From the NCBI GenBank assembly GCA_036852015.1, contig JAANDG010000138.1, positions 124,001-188,000 on the forward strand: 64,000 nt of DNA. The letters run 5' to 3'. Within the stretch, counting starts at the first letter, position 1; the number at the start of each line of letters is the position of its first letter. Shown in pieces: positions 1 to 13,154 of the stretch. The DNA is from Pelodera strongyloides (Eukaryota > Nematoda > Chromadorea > Rhabditida > Rhabditidae). Below the pieces are notes generated by a model. That model searched no databases. It saw nothing but the letters and a program-made list of their open reading frames with translations, and was not told where the DNA came from. The translations under genes and the position numbers were made by a program.

Positions 1-1880
1 TTTCACTGTAACTACTCAACTTCTTAACAGAAGAGCGTCACAGTGAGCTGTTGAAAAAGAACAGCGAGCAAATAGATATTGGGACAGGAACTAACTGTGA
101 ATACTTTAGTCGAACTGTTTTAAAGCGGAATACCGGCCGGTTTTTGAAACTCATCGCGGACACCAGCATTCGTATGCGGGTATGCGTATGCAAATAAACA
201 TAAATTAGAATTAAAAATCGAGCTAAATTCGAGTAACTTAGCATTAATGCGTAAGAATTCAGTTGTCCACGATGTGCTTCAAGAACCGGCCGGTATTTCG
301 CTTTAAAAGGGAATATTGAAGTTTACAATGTGCTTCTAGGTTTGACGTCCTGTATACTAAGCAATAAATGTGTATGTATATTTGTGCTATAATAAATAGC
401 GGAGATGGAAGGAACTGACTGTGAATACTCCTCTAACTTCTTATGAGAATATTGAACATTGCCATGCCATTGTCCCTGTAGTATATGTATTCATCCCTGT
501 AAGTAGTGAAGGACTTGAACCCTTTACTCTAGTGGATTCGGTTTACCCATACGTTGCTCTATGCATTTCATTTTATCTCTGTATGCGTTTCTAAATAAAC
601 CATTATATATGTTCTTATAGAGTTGTTGCGCATTCTATCTAATAAACAATAATAAATACACAATATATAGTGTATACGAAATTATAAACAAATAAGTTTT
701 CGTTGAACAAATGGGAGCATGCGTGATGGTGAGGGAGCCAGACGCGTGCGATGAGCGCGGCGATAAACGGCACACGGGTTTTTGAGGCGCAAAAGCAAAG
801 CGACATGGCACGTGTTTTGGAAAGAAATGCTGGATAACTGCATTTCCATGTATTGTGCACAAATTGTGTGTCCGTTAGGTGTTCTTCCGCCCTCGACGGG
901 CACATAGACTTGCACATAATACACGGGAATGCTCTAGAGCATAACAATCCACATGCTATGCCGCTTTAAAGTTTTCCATTTGGGGGCGACAAACGGGCAA
1001 ATGATGCCAATGAAATATGCGCCCACGACTGGCAGTTTTAAACAAGACGACGACGGCTACTTAACATACGCCCATGTATGTGAACAAACAAAGTGATATT
1101 GTAAAGAAATACAGAAGAATGCGTGTTCATAAACTAGGAGCCAATAGGATAGAATGATACGCAAATAGATATCCGGTCAAAGATAGAGTAAAGCACAAAA
1201 GTGTGCACCGAAACACAGAAATTTAGCAACTTTCTGATCCACATATTCGCGATTTTTGCTTTTTTTTTAAATGAATGCACGTTATCGAAGGAAATTGATA
1301 TGAGTTATTGTTGGTATTGGACAGGACTATATTTGGATGTAGAAGTTTTATGTATAAAAAACATATTTAGGAATAGTTTAGTGAAAAGAAAAACTATTAC
1401 GTGTGCTGGGTACTAGACTACTCAAGACATAGTTGTATACGTATTACACACGCATTCTTCTTACACAGCCAAGTGCCAAGTAAGACACAAGCTGATCAAG
1501 CATTGTAAACTGGTAAACAAAAACAAAAACACTGATAAACATTAGTACGGTTGAATGGATAATATTGATACAGTAGCTTGCTTATCACTTGGTATCACCG
1601 CATACCAGGCATTCAACTAGCCTCCTACGCACTAAAATGTAAATAGTACGCCCTCGTAACCGAGCCGTGGGCGACAGAATGCACAATATTAAAAGGGAAG
1701 CTTATCAGAGGATTACTATTGTATAACTAAAGAGTTTGTCCGGTTCGCTGTACCCGACATGTACATAGAATATACGCAAAGGAGAAAGTAAAAGCGATTG
1801 AAAACTGGTTTTGAGTTATTTCGCAAAGATGACACGCGGGTTGGATTTTCATAATAATTTTGGCGAATTTGGCAAATGGG
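1..1880. other. Intergenic, no supportable gene
   Basis: Only short open frames without recognisable domains or splice-consistent neighbours are present. The stretch contains a TTAA-ended inverted-repeat element (118-308). It also holds a diverged relative, best seen by its right end near 950-972, which carries the same CATGCTATGCCGCTTTAA-type terminus as other elements in the window. Confidence 0.6.
118..308. mobile_element. TTAA-ended inverted-repeat element, family A copy 1
   Basis: The left end reads TTAAAGCGGAATACCGGCC and continues GGTTTTTGAAACTCATCG. The right end is its reverse complement, ACCGGCCGGTATTTCGCT followed by TTAA. The terminal repeats are about 40 bp and the element is about 190 bp, too small to encode a transposase. 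TTAA at both outer ends fits a piggyBac-type target, but that assignment is inference. Related copies lie near 15958, 22402, 31948, 38607 and 45934. Confidence 0.8.
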
Positions 1881-1918
1881 AGCGAGAGAGAGAGAGAGAA
1901 TAGAGAGAGATAGAAAGA
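1880..1918 (+). repeat. (GA)n tract
   Basis: Imperfect GA dinucleotide run with ATA interruptions. The Ser/Leu-rich open frames across it on the opposite strand are artefacts of the repeat. Confidence 0.9.
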
Positions 1919-2172
1919 CAGACAACATATATTACAAAATAAAATAACAATAGGTTTCAATGTGCAATATAGACATGCACATACGCATAAAAAGGGAAAC
2001 GAGTTTCAGAAATGAGCTATCGGAAATTTTAAACAAATCTTTTCAATTTCACATAAAGGGTTGAAAATACAAAAAAAATCTGAAACTCAACGATTTACAG
2101 GAGCCAACATTTAAGAAATGGAGGAATTTTGAATTTTTTGAGCAAAATTTGATCGCACCAGAGCCGCCAGAC

Positions 2173-2277
2173 GAGAGAGACATAGAGAGAGAGAGAGAGA
2201 GACATAGAGAGAGACATAGAGAGAGAGAGATACAGAGAGAGAGAGACATAGAGAGAGAGACATAGAGAGAGAGACAT

Positions 2278-2308
<31 letters not shown>

Positions 2309-2434
2309 GAGAGAGAGACATAGAGAGAGAGACATAGAGAGAGATATAGAGAGAGACATAGAGAGAGAGACATAGAGAGAGAGAGACATAGAGAGAAAAA
2401 TAGAGAGAGCAGAGAGAGAGAGACAGAGAGAGAT

Positions 2435-2466
<32 letters not shown>

Positions 2467-2524
2467 AGAGAAGAGAAGATAGAGAGAGAGAGAGAGAGAG
2501 AGAGATGTGGGGGGGGGGGGGGGG
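2173..2524 (+). repeat. Long (GA)n tract with GACATA higher-order repeat and G16 run
   Basis: About 330 bp of GA dinucleotides are interrupted at regular distances by ACATA or ATATA, giving a repeated unit close to GAGAGAGACATAGA. The tract ends in an uninterrupted run of 16 G at 2509-2524. Low-complexity Ser/Leu frames on the minus strand come from the repeat and are not genes. Confidence 0.95.
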
Positions 2525-2956
2525 AATATATGCAATAATTTTGCCGAATTGTAAAATATATATATTGGGCCCCTCTAGGCTTCTAGGGCGATATAAGATC
2601 ATTTAGCACCGACTAAATCCTCCTCGATCCAGGGTCAAAAAGCTAAAAGAGACGAAAAGTAGATTTTTCATTCGACCAAAAAAAAACAACTGTCGCCAAC
2701 AGATCTCGCACATCGTATTCTCAAGTGCAATGCTTTAAATCTTGAAATCAATCAGGGAAAGGATAAAATTAGATGTTTCTCTAAAAAGTGAAATACGACG
2801 TAATCCGGAAAAGATGCCATTGCAATGAACATTTGCTTTTCTATACAGGCTGTCATGTGATCGTGCTAGTCTTCTGTTCTGGAAACAGTAATTTTAATTC
2901 TACAAAGGCAAACCATTAACCCTTGGGTTAAATTTTGTTCTTGTCGAAGACAGAAC

Positions 2957-3000
<44 letters not shown>

Positions 3001-3248
3001 AGAGAGAGAGAGAGAGAAGAGAAAAGAGAGTATGTAGTTCAGCTGACAAGATCTGAACTAAATTGCTAATGTCTACTGAGCGAAGAATCACATGGTCCCG
3101 GATACAGTAACTTTTCTGGCTTTGTTCCAACTAATGTCTCAGGAGGGAGGATAAAAATGTTTGTAACATGTGTTCATCATCTGCACACAAAAAAAAATGG
3201 AAAAACCGCCGAAAAGCTGGAACAATCAGATCACATTTCTAGGAGGTC

Positions 3249-3284
<36 letters not shown>

Positions 3285-3600
3285 GTTAGAGAGAGAGAGA
3301 AAGAAAGAAATAGAGGGCGAGCGAGACAGAGGGCTAGAGGAGAGATTAAAAGAGAACGAAAAACCTTCAGGTTACTGTATTCCAACAGGGAACGTTTATC
3401 TGGAAAGAACTGCATAAAAGGTTAAGGTCTGCAATTTCATTTTCGACGTTGACAAAATGTTGACAAAAAAAATACTGTGTTTTGGCGACTTTCACCAAGT
3501 CAATTTTAGTATCGGAGAGAAGATGAAAAACACGAAAATGAACGATAATTTGTGGGGAGACATGGAAGTGAGTGAAGAGAGCATGTGAAGACAGACGAAC

Positions 3601-3639
<39 letters not shown>

Positions 3640-6236
3640 GAGGAGAGAGGGAGAGAGAGAGAGAGATGGAAGGAAGAAAAATAGGAAGGATAGCGACAAG
3701 TGAGAAACATGCATGATGTTTTTTTTACTGTTGTTTAAGGTTCACGAATCACATGTTTCACCTTCGGCAAGGATGATAAACATGTAAAGGAATGAATAAC
3801 TCTGAGCTGCGCGTAAAACAAGACTAGCATGAACATGCCCCTTGAAAATGGCCCGCAGCTACAATACTTACGACCAAAATAGACGCATGTAGATGAAGAA
3901 TACAGGGCGAGTCAATACACAACACATTGAGGTTCGTTTATCTCGGTGAAGGTTTAGTTTTGGGGTTAGGGCGACGGAGCACACAGGGAGAGAAAAGAGG
4001 GTGGTTTTCGAGTAAACGAAACATTTGTTTGCATTTCCACGCTCTCCCTCCCTTTCTCCCTCTTTCCCTCTCTCGCTCCCTCTCTCTCTCTCTCTCTCTC
4101 TCTCTGACTCTCTCCCTCTCCTCCCGGTCAAAAAAAAAGAAAAGAGATGGAGAGGGAGAGTGAGAGGGAGGAAGAAGACGTATAGGTATAGAGTTCGTCC
4201 AATAAGATGAAGATGATCTATATCTATCTCTCCGTCTCTTGCCTTTACTCTTTCTCGCATCGGAATAGACAAGAAGTCATATATGAAGGGAATGCAAGAG
4301 TGCAGACAACTAGAGACGTCTCCCTCTATTTCTCTACCCCTCTAAGACTTTCTATTCCTCTCTCTCTTTCTCTCTTCACTTTCTCTCTCTCTATCAAAAT
4401 GACTTCTGACTTCGTTGTGAGTGACCGACCCTGGCTCAAGTTACAAGCAAACACGAGTTGGACCATAAGTTTTGCAGAGGATTATCAACCTGCAGGCAAT
4501 CGGAATTCTTTTCTTTCTTTGCATCAAACACACAAGAAAAATATCAAAGAACGGCACTTATGCATGCGAATAATTCAGTAGAAAAATAAGCCACGATGGC
4601 CAATACAAGAAAATGCTAAAGTGAAAGGGTAAGAAAGCCAATGTTATAGGTAGTATGAAATAATGGTCTAATGTGTCAACATGATGTTAAGGTTGTAAAA
4701 GAATAATGGTGTGTCGACATAATGAGATTTCTGTCATAGGTTAGATTCCAAGAATGATGTAGAGAACTTCGAAAAGAGAAAAATACAAGATCAGTAACAT
4801 GTAACTCGTCGCCTAACGCTCAAGACCTCTGCGATAAGTCATAAGGTTCAAACAATGTATTGAACTACCCTTGAATAAAGGAGAAAGCTCTGTGGCGTAA
4901 ATTTTTTTAGGTAAAGTAAGATAGCTTTAGATAATCCATTATTTTACTAGTCACTTAGAAATGCTGAATAAGTTCAATGGATTAGAAGACACCATCGAGA
5001 GCTTCAAATTCTGATAAAATCATCTTAGTTTCAGAAAAATAGCAACAAAAAATATATACGTGATGAGCAACTGATGAATTAATCTATATGTCGTATTGGT
5101 CTTTCAGAAATCAGAAATCGGAAACTGAGGCGGAAATCGAATCGGAAATTGCGGAAAGATCAAATAGTCATCAAGCTCATAAATAAAAAAATACTAATCA
5201 TCAACTAGTATACAGTAGTCTGAATGACTAATGAGTTGGGTTAATTTCATCCGCGGCATGGCAGAAGCTGCAAGCTCGCCGCAAGCCCGCGCGCCTCGGT
5301 GACCTGTTGATGAACAAACAAAACGGTGTGCCGGCCCGGGTGAATAACCCGTTCGGAAGCCGGGATCATAATGCCAAATGGTTAATACTATACTCACCCT
5401 TGCCGCCACACACACACTCGACAGGTTTTAATTGCCCTCATCTGATTGAGAGCTTGGTAATTATTGATCATTGGGCAATTGGGCAATTGGAATCGGAAGA
5501 AGGGGATGTATGCAATACTAGGGTACACTAGGGTACGATCACAAAGGTATATGACTTAGCGGATTACATTTTTATGTTCGTAATAAATGTTAGTTATGTT
5601 ATAAGTAATCTTCGGTCCCATAAAGGCACACAAGTTTTAAAAAGACCATATTGGTTTCAAAAATATATTTAAGAAATACTAAACTTATTGAATATGTGCA
5701 GAGGCCAACCACGTAGCCTTTACTTGAGGACAAAGGGCCGGAGTTCGAATCTAGCCCGAGACAACTATGAAAAAACACCCGAAAGGTAACCCTCTGCCAT
5801 CCTACCCGTTTGACTTTTGGCCTGCGAGCAATTTGTCATCTGGAATGCGACATCCCAAATCTGAAGACCGTTGCGATCAAAGTACAAGTTTTGAAACACC
5901 TCAGCAAGCTTTTTCGAATAAAGGCGTTAGCCTAAAGCGTAATTCATTTGCTATAAATTTAACAAATGTCGTAAATTTTCTCGGGATAGGGGGAGGGGTT
6001 CGGATTAAGTAAATGTCGGATTAAATAAATAAGTAAATGTCTTTCGCAATAAAAAGAAACAATGCGCAAAGAAAGAGAGCTAGCTTAGGAATAGAAACAA
6101 ACTTTTTCTTCCTTCCCGGGCGATAAAGAGAGGGAACACGGGCGAACACTGCGGTCGAGAGGGGCGTTTTCCGGTGTTTCGCATTATTTTATGCATTATG
6201 AGAGGGAAAATAAGTACTTTTGGAAGGGAGGGGGAA
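2525..6236. other. Intergenic with several (GA)n/(CT)n tracts
   Basis: No gene is supportable. GA tracts lie at about 2960-3030, 3249-3320 and 3605-3666, and CT-rich tracts at about 4041-4126 and 4316-4392. The remaining sequence is AT-rich, with only short unrelated open frames. A possible tRNA-like B box (GAGTTCGAATC) occurs near 5741 without a convincing cloverleaf around it. Confidence 0.6.
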
Positions 6237-6295
6237 GACAGAGAGAAGAGAAAGAAAGAGAGAGAAAAAGAGAGAGAACTATTGAGGGACATATG

Positions 6296-6330
<35 letters not shown>
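6237..6330 (+). repeat. (GA)n tract
   Basis: Imperfect then perfect GA repeat, with the perfect part at about 6300-6330. Open frames rich in Arg/Glu or Ser/Leu here are repeat shadows. Confidence 0.9.
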
Positions 6331-6333
<3 letters not shown>

Positions 6334-9300
6334 GCTTACTTTGTTTTTGTTCGTTGGGCGCACTAAGTGCGCAAACGAACGTCTTCATACGTAATTTGGG
6401 TTTCTCTCCGCCACACGCAGACAACCAAAACTTCACAAACAAGCAAAAATATGTTTTCAGTCTAGCACTTATTTTCATTAACACTTATTGTTAGACTTAC
6501 ACAATTGAGAGAAACTGTGAATAATCAAACATTTCAATTAATGCGGAGAAAAAACAGTCGCCGCTGAAAAAAACGAGAATCCGCTAGAGGGAGCTTGAGC
6601 CCATAGCTTTTGAGCGTGCTGAGCGGAAGGAGCGCGAATGGTGCGCAATGTCGACGCACTTGTGGCAAACTTATGGCGCACTGGAATAAAATGAGGGTTG
6701 CTCAATCTCACCAAATTACAGCACTGTTGCAATGATAATCTTAGTCTAGGTGAATGAAGTTGTTCTTTAAACAGAGAATATGGATACGTAGATACGTAAT
6801 CAGAATAATCAGGACACATGGTCAGAATCAGGATACGTAGACTTCAGAATCTATGACTATGACATCATCCCCAGAACCTGCATAAATAATAGAGGAGGAT
6901 TTGAGGTGACCGCATCCCTTTAAAGTGTGATCTATCTCACTCCCCCAGAATTCATTAAAAACACCACGCAAATAATCTCCTCTTGCTGGCAATGTTTATT
7001 GAAAGGAGTCGTGGCATTGGTCCCCGGCAAAAACCCGAAACCCCCTTCTAAATGAGAAAAATAGCCCGAGGGCAGAGATAATCAACACTCGGCAAATAAG
7101 GTCAGAAACATCATGCAAGATTTTGTTTGCGTTCGCTAGGAAAAGGGTTTCCGAGGCCTAACGCTAAGGATCTTAGGGAGAATAGCAGGGACAAGCAACC
7201 CACCAAAGCTTGCAGATAATTATAGAATTTTAATTAAGAAGTTACAAGAAAATTAAGTGATTTGTTAAAAGATGCAGCCAGTCAAGGCTCCCATACTCCC
7301 AAGTGTTTGAAAGTATAAGTTATAAAGGCTCCTCAAAAGTATTTGCAAAATTTTCGGCCGTAGAGGGAACCGAACCCGTAGTACTATCATAACAATTAGG
7401 AAAGACAGGACAGTCTGCTAATACAATAGAAGACAAAAAAAAGAAGAAGAAAGAAATCACCATATAAACCGCCTTTGATTTATCAAACCGCATAACTTGC
7501 CGCTTTCATAAGACAAATAAAATTCGCGAGATCATATCTCTGAACGGACAAATTCCTTTTTATTACCTATAAAATGGAGCGCCAATGAGCCAAATAACGG
7601 AACTCAGCTCAGTCTAATGATGTCAGAGATTTATTCAATAATTTGTGGTATGATGTGTCACGGAATATTATTAGAATGTTTTCTAGTGCACCTTTAGCCT
7701 AAAGCAGTGTAGAATCTGATTTGGTCTCATTACTAATTAGTATATAAGCAAAAGCGAAGGCATAAACATTACAAGAACCGCTAACGAACGAACGACCCTC
7801 ACTTCAAGTCACGTTAAAGCAGTATTGTAACTACTTTGGGAAAATTGCATACGATACGCATATCCTATCCTATGTGTCCTTTGTAAAATTGGTGCCGGAA
7901 ACTTGCCGGACGGGCACCAAATTTGCATCGGATACATAGTAAAAGTGTATTATATGCAAATTTCCCAAAGAAGGTACAATAATACGGCTTTAAAATCATT
8001 ACCGTATTCAACTAAAAGATAAGATTAGTTGTGTTTGGTGGATGCTCACAAGATCTGAACTGAACTTATTACTATTAACTATTAACTATCCCAATCATGG
8101 AGGATGCCAAGAAGCTAACTAAAACTAAATTGCAAGACATTCCCCCTAGATTCAAAGCAGTAAATTGAGTTTATTTGCGAGCAAGTTCATACTAGTATAA
8201 TTTTTTATTCATGCTAGATGCATGCAACATTTGAAAAGGATGAGTTCATTTCTTTTCTAAAGAGTTCATAATCCAAACCGCTGAACATCAAAAACGCGCT
8301 GCTAGTCCCAGTTCGTGACACTAAGACTAAGTCTATAAGTCACCCAAAAAGAGCACGTGTGCTGTTTTCTGGCGCGCCACCTTACTGTATTTGCTTTTCC
8401 ACCTTTTTCCATTCACTCAACTCTCTTTTGAACCGGGCATGCCCGTTTAGGTTTACCAGTTTTGCTTTTTTTTTTTTGAAAATTTTAAAACGATAGGTCA
8501 AAAGTTGAGAACTGAAATTCAAAAATGAGTTTTGCGCAATGTTTGTTTACATAGAAAAGGGGTCAATTATTTGTTTACTCCCAAAAGTTGCGGTAAAAAT
8601 AACGTTTTGAGGCAAAATATGAAGTAATGGCATACCACTATTCAAGGGAGCGCTGCAGAAGCGCCAAAAGTTTGCCTCAACGATAAACTTTGACGAAGCG
8701 CCGCGCACGTTTGGCGGGTACGCGGCGAAGCAAAGGGCGGTGCGCCACACGCACTCTGCAATCCCACTTCCACGCACAGGGTACGCCGCCCTGTTTCATC
8801 GCACAAATAGTGAGATACCATATTTTGACGTCAGCAAAAAATCGACACGTATCAGCTATATTGTACAAATATTAATAAAATATTTACAGCATGAATTAGC
8901 CTATCAGGACCTTAATATGCTGTACCACTGTACATGATAGCGTTCCAGCAGAATTTGCAGAAATTAAGTGGGGGATTTTGAAAAAAAAGTAAAATAGAAA
9001 GCGTCGGCCAAACACAAATTCACTCAAAAGAAAAAGAGATTCGGTAATTCGATTATAAATACGCGGGAACCTTACCATTACTGCGATGCGTTTGAACGAA
9101 AGAACTCAATTAGAGAGAGAGAGGGTTTTTGGGGTGGGGAACTATAGATTATGTTATTTACTTAAATAACAAATCATTTAATTATGTTATATTGTTTATT
9201 TCCTTATTACTGGGTAATTGATTTAAACCGCGGAAGATAAACGAAAGAATAGGGATGTAAAGGAAAATATAAAAGAAATAATATATTCTGGGTAGGACCA

Positions 9301-9382
9301 TTATCACGTCCGGAAATGCACTGACGTTATCCGAAGAATGCGAATTTGCAAATGTCCTAAAATCCAAAAACACAGGTAATCA
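6331..9382. other. Intergenic, no supportable gene
   Basis: AT-rich DNA without protein-family matches that I can recognise. It contains one inverted-repeat element (7814-7993). A GC-richer patch at about 8640-8800 has short overlapping frames on both strands but no consistent coding signal. Confidence 0.55.
7814..7993. mobile_element. TTAA-ended inverted-repeat element (TTAAAGCAGTATTG end)
   Basis: The left end TTAAAGCAGTATTGTAACTA, followed by CTTTGGGAAAATTGCATA, is mirrored on the right by TATGCAAATTTCCCAAAG, a short spacer and AATACGGCTTTAA. The element is about 180 bp with imperfect terminal repeats of about 40 bp. A second inner inverted pair is GGTGCCGG / CGGGCACC. It has the TTAAAGC terminus of family A but a different body. 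Confidence 0.65.
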
Positions 9383-9389
9383 CGAGAGT

Positions 9390-9453
<64 letters not shown>

Positions 9454-9456
9454 GGG
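9383..9456 (+). repeat. (GA)n tract
   Basis: About 70 bp of almost perfect GA dinucleotides, ending in a short G run. Confidence 0.9.
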
Positions 9457-9723
9457 GTGGGGAACTTAGTGCCTCGGATCTCGGAATGCATAAAGAGCGT
9501 GAAATACTTCACCGCTCACGAAAAGCAAATAGTCGGAATTTTTACTCGTCAAAAAGTCTTGTAGTAATGACAGAGTAGCGAAGACAAATAACTATATACA
9601 TGCTGAATGTCATATGTTCGGATGTAGCCGCTTGTTAAAACAAAAAAACCTCACTTTTCTCTATTTTCCCTTTTTCTTTAGTTTATTCACCTGACTTTTG
9701 GGATGATGTTCGAAGAGATACAT

Positions 9724-9725
<2 letters not shown>

Positions 9726-9760
<35 letters not shown>

Positions 9761-9868
9761 GACAGAGACAGAGACAGAGACATAGAGAGAGAGATAGAGA
9801 GAGAGAAGAGAGAGAGAGAGAGAACGAGACAGAGACAGAGACAGCGAGATACATAGAGAGAGAGCTAT

Positions 9869-9902
<34 letters not shown>

Positions 9903-9907
9903 AACTG
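9726..9907 (+). repeat. (GA)n tract with duplicated GAACGAGACAGAGACAGAGA block
   Basis: GA repeat in which a block containing AACGAGACAGAGACAGAGAC occurs twice (about 9756 and 9822), so the array has grown partly by segmental duplication. Confidence 0.85.
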
Positions 9908-10430
9908 AGAGAACTGAGAGAATGGCGAGAAAGAAGAAGGAGACCAAAGTTCTGATTAGTTTGCGGTGAAGCACGAACGATAATGCCCCCATAAATTCGC
10001 GCACAAAAGTAGCGAATGATCAAAGCTCGCAGCAAGTACAGTAAAAAGTGTTTTCACTCTAGGATCGCCCACAATTTCATTGCAAACTTTGTCCATGGAT
10101 CTGACAAGGGAATCAAATAGGCCACTATGGAATAGTTATTCCGCTTTGCAATTTTTCAATACACAGTTTTAGTAGAAATAAAAACTCTACGAAATGAGCT
10201 ATGCCTTGCTTGATAACTCAGTAGTGCCCCTTGATACATAAATAGCACAGATAGACACGTGGAAAAGAAACAAGAATAAGTATTCGCTATGTGTTTCTAA
10301 TGATATCTATATCGTTCAGAAAATGCAGCTGAAAGCTGGAACTCAGATAGACTTCCGCAAGTAAAATGATTTGGAAATTCTGATAAAGGTAATCAAAAAG
10401 AGACTTGAATACCTTTTCTTGAATCTTACT

Positions 10431-10478
10431 TGGACTTCCTTGGACTTGGACTTGGACTTGGATTTACTTGGACAATAC
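10431..10478 (+). repeat. TTGGAC hexamer minisatellite
   Basis: About six imperfect copies of TTGGAC, some extended by TTACTTGGAC. The repeat creates an artificial Ser-Lys dipeptide run on the minus strand, which I do not call as a gene. Confidence 0.85.
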
Positions 10479-10974
10479 TTAAATCGATGCGGCCCGAGCA
10501 CAGCTCTATTTTTTGTTATCGGGGTGTACTGTGTAGATCCCATATGATAGGACATAACAACGGACAAAACAATCGAAACAAACATAACTGTGAAGCGATT
10601 CTTCACACTGACAAATATTGCCGGGGACAAAGTTGAAAAAGACCGTATTCAAAGGCGAAGTAAGCCAACAATAGAACCAGTTAAGCGAAAAAAAAATAGA
10701 AATGCCAACCCGATAACAATAACACAAAAAAAACCTCGAAATTCTTAGTCACTCGGTTTCTTTTCTCCCTTTTCCCGATAGTTAAAGTTCAATCAAAACA
10801 ACACCAAAAAACGTATACATATGAAAAAAAAAAACATATTTTTGGATTTAGATAGAATTGAAAAGCCTTCGAGTTCTGTATGGAAAGCCATGGTTAAAAA
10901 GTCACTTCCACAGTAACATATAGAAATAGATTGATGCAACGATGCACTGGTGTACTGTACATGTTCACTTATTA

Positions 10975-10991
10975 TAGGGTTAGGGTTAGGG
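10975..10991 (+). repeat. Interstitial telomere-like (TTAGGG) run
   Basis: AGGGTTAGGGTTAGGG, two to three units of the animal-type telomere hexamer, inside otherwise ordinary AT-rich DNA. It is too short to be a telomere. Confidence 0.7.
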
Positions 10992-11756
10992 TGTATATGA
11001 CGGTATATCGTATATGTATTACCAACAATAATATCCCTGTAAGTAAGGTATACTAATATAACAAAATCCTGTACTTCTTTTCTAGCTGTTTGGCATAACT
11101 AGAAGAATACTACATACTAAATTAAGAATAAAGAGCAGAATTTTTGAGCGTGCAAAATAAGACCGAAAAATAAGAGGTGACAGAGGCAAGCAGCGTGAGA
11201 TCGGCGCGAAAATTGCAGGAATACAAACTATATGGCGCGCTATTCGCGCGCCGCTAGTTCGCAAATTTTCCACACAGTCAGCGCTAGAAAAACAGTTCAA
11301 TTCGGTCGGTGATCTTCATCCCATAAGGTCTAACGGCTAAATGGATTAGAGCGCTGCAAAAAGTTTCTAAGTTATAAAGGTCAGACCACATTCCTATCCC
11401 TTTAAAATCCGCCCAAAGCTCTGACATCACCACCACCCCCACTGACCTCTCTAGCTCGTCTAACTCTAACCAATGTTTGTGGTCTTTTCCAATAATCCCA
11501 AGACCTTTTGAATTAACGGATCTGAAAGTGAGCCTGCTGATTCTTCAGCTCTTCAGTATTCGGTGTGTCTGGGTCGTCTCACTCTCTGGCACTATCTAGC
11601 AAGCCTTCCGTCTGATTCTCGCCGAACTCTCGTTGTCTGACCAGGCTCGCCCACACTGACGTACGAAGTGGTGTAGGCTCGCAGCACGCACTCGACGTTT
11701 ATGCAAACAAATTCCGCGAAGGCGGGTTTTGAATCGCAAAAACGAACTGCTGACGC

Positions 11757-11791
11757 CTTCTGATTTCTCTGTCTTCATCTCTCTTCTCTCT

Positions 11792-11828
<37 letters not shown>

Positions 11829-11890
11829 AAGGGAGGAAGACATGGCGAGAGGGGAGAGTGAGAATGAGAGAGGGAGAGAGCGAGGAAGGT
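11757..11890 (+). repeat. (CT)n tract followed by GA-rich tract
   Basis: A CT run (about 11780-11826) is followed within 20 bp by GA-rich sequence. The two halves are complementary and could fold back. Confidence 0.85.
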
Positions 11891-13001
11891 GGAGCGATAG
11901 CGAGACCGACTCACAGATAAACAATCACAAAGAATGATAGACTGATAGACAACAAATTCTTGACAAGTATCGTCTACCAAACTTTTGTTGACAAATAAAA
12001 AAATCAGAACTCTGATTCATGAACTTACATATAAAACTCCGAAATGCATTAGTATCTCATTTTGTTTATTCAGCTTTTTGTCATGAGTGTTTTCTGTGTT
12101 GGGCTCGATTTATTGAAGACACTTCAAATTGTCTATAATTCATCAATAGATTTCAGGGACCAAGATAAAAAAGAGAAAAATAGTTTACCACAAAACAAAT
12201 ATCTAAAATTTAAATTTAAAAAAATTGACCGAGGCTGTGTTTGAGTATGGCCCCGGCTCACCAGTATTTGAAACCTCACCCTCACATACTTGCTTTTCTT
12301 TACTAGTGACACTTTTTACTTTACTACACACAAATAGTGAATAGCGAAGAATGAAGTCAAGCAAAGCCATCGTCATCTTCACATAAGGATATGTTCCACA
12401 TATAGTGTACAGGTTTACAGTACACCGTTTATATCTGGAAAGTACAGTATGAAAGAACGCACGGGGCCCGTACATGATCAGAGCATAGGTGGTACGGTGG
12501 TAGCGAGCAGCAAACTGCGGGGGAAACAGTTTTGTTTGTAATCGATGGGAATGGAATCACGGTAGAACACATATGGTTAAAAAAAATGGAAAATTGATGG
12601 TTGTATTCTGAAGGAGAGAGAGAGGGGGAGAGAGGGAGAGGAGGAGGTAAATACAGAGAAAGGAGCCAAGAAAGAAAGAGAGGGACAGAGATAGACCGAG
12701 GGAGACAGCGATGCGAGTCTCCTATTCTGCAACAATCTTCTCTCATAATTGGCACATAACAATTAAAAATTCATTTCCCAGCGTCCCACAAAACGTGTGA
12801 ATTTTTTCGATTCTTCGAGCATATTTATTTTGATCGAGAAAGCCGCGCATGTGCGGCTAGGAAGAGGCAAACAAGCGGCACCCAACGATAGCGAACGTGT
12901 AGAGTGCATCATATAGTGTGGAGGTTATTCATGATAGATTTTCGTTATGATAGATTAACTTCAACAGGAGAAAAGATTGAGGTGATGGAGTGACAGAGAG
13001 A

Positions 13002-13154
13002 GAGCGGTAAATCGAGTGAGTGACGGAAAAAAAGAGAGGAGAGAAAGAAAAAAAGAGACAGAAGGATAAAAAAAAGAGGTAGAGAGAGAGATAGAGATAG
13101 AGAGAGAGATAGAGAGAGAGATAGACAGAAAGGTAGAGAGAGAGAGAGAGAGAG
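13002..13154 (+). repeat. (GA)n tract with ATAGAGA interruptions
   Basis: GA dinucleotides are interrupted by runs of A and by regular GATAGAGA units. This is the same repeat style as the tract near 2.2 kb. Confidence 0.9.

Larger units (their letters stand above)
9908..11756. other. Intergenic, no supportable gene
   Basis: AT-rich sequence with a TTGGAC hexamer array (10431-10478) and a short telomere-like run (10975-10991). No open frame has family similarity that I can recognise. Confidence 0.55.

Noticed and set aside
2049..2602. Ser/Leu-rich open frames of 90-163 codons
   Set aside because: They are translations of the GA repeat; the same pattern appears at every GA or CT tract in the window.
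8547..8937. Four overlapping short frames on both strands around a GC-richer patch
   Set aside because: No known family, no consistent frame and no splice context.
10975..10991. Chromosome end or telomere
   Set aside because: Only two to three TTAGGG units, with ordinary sequence on both sides.
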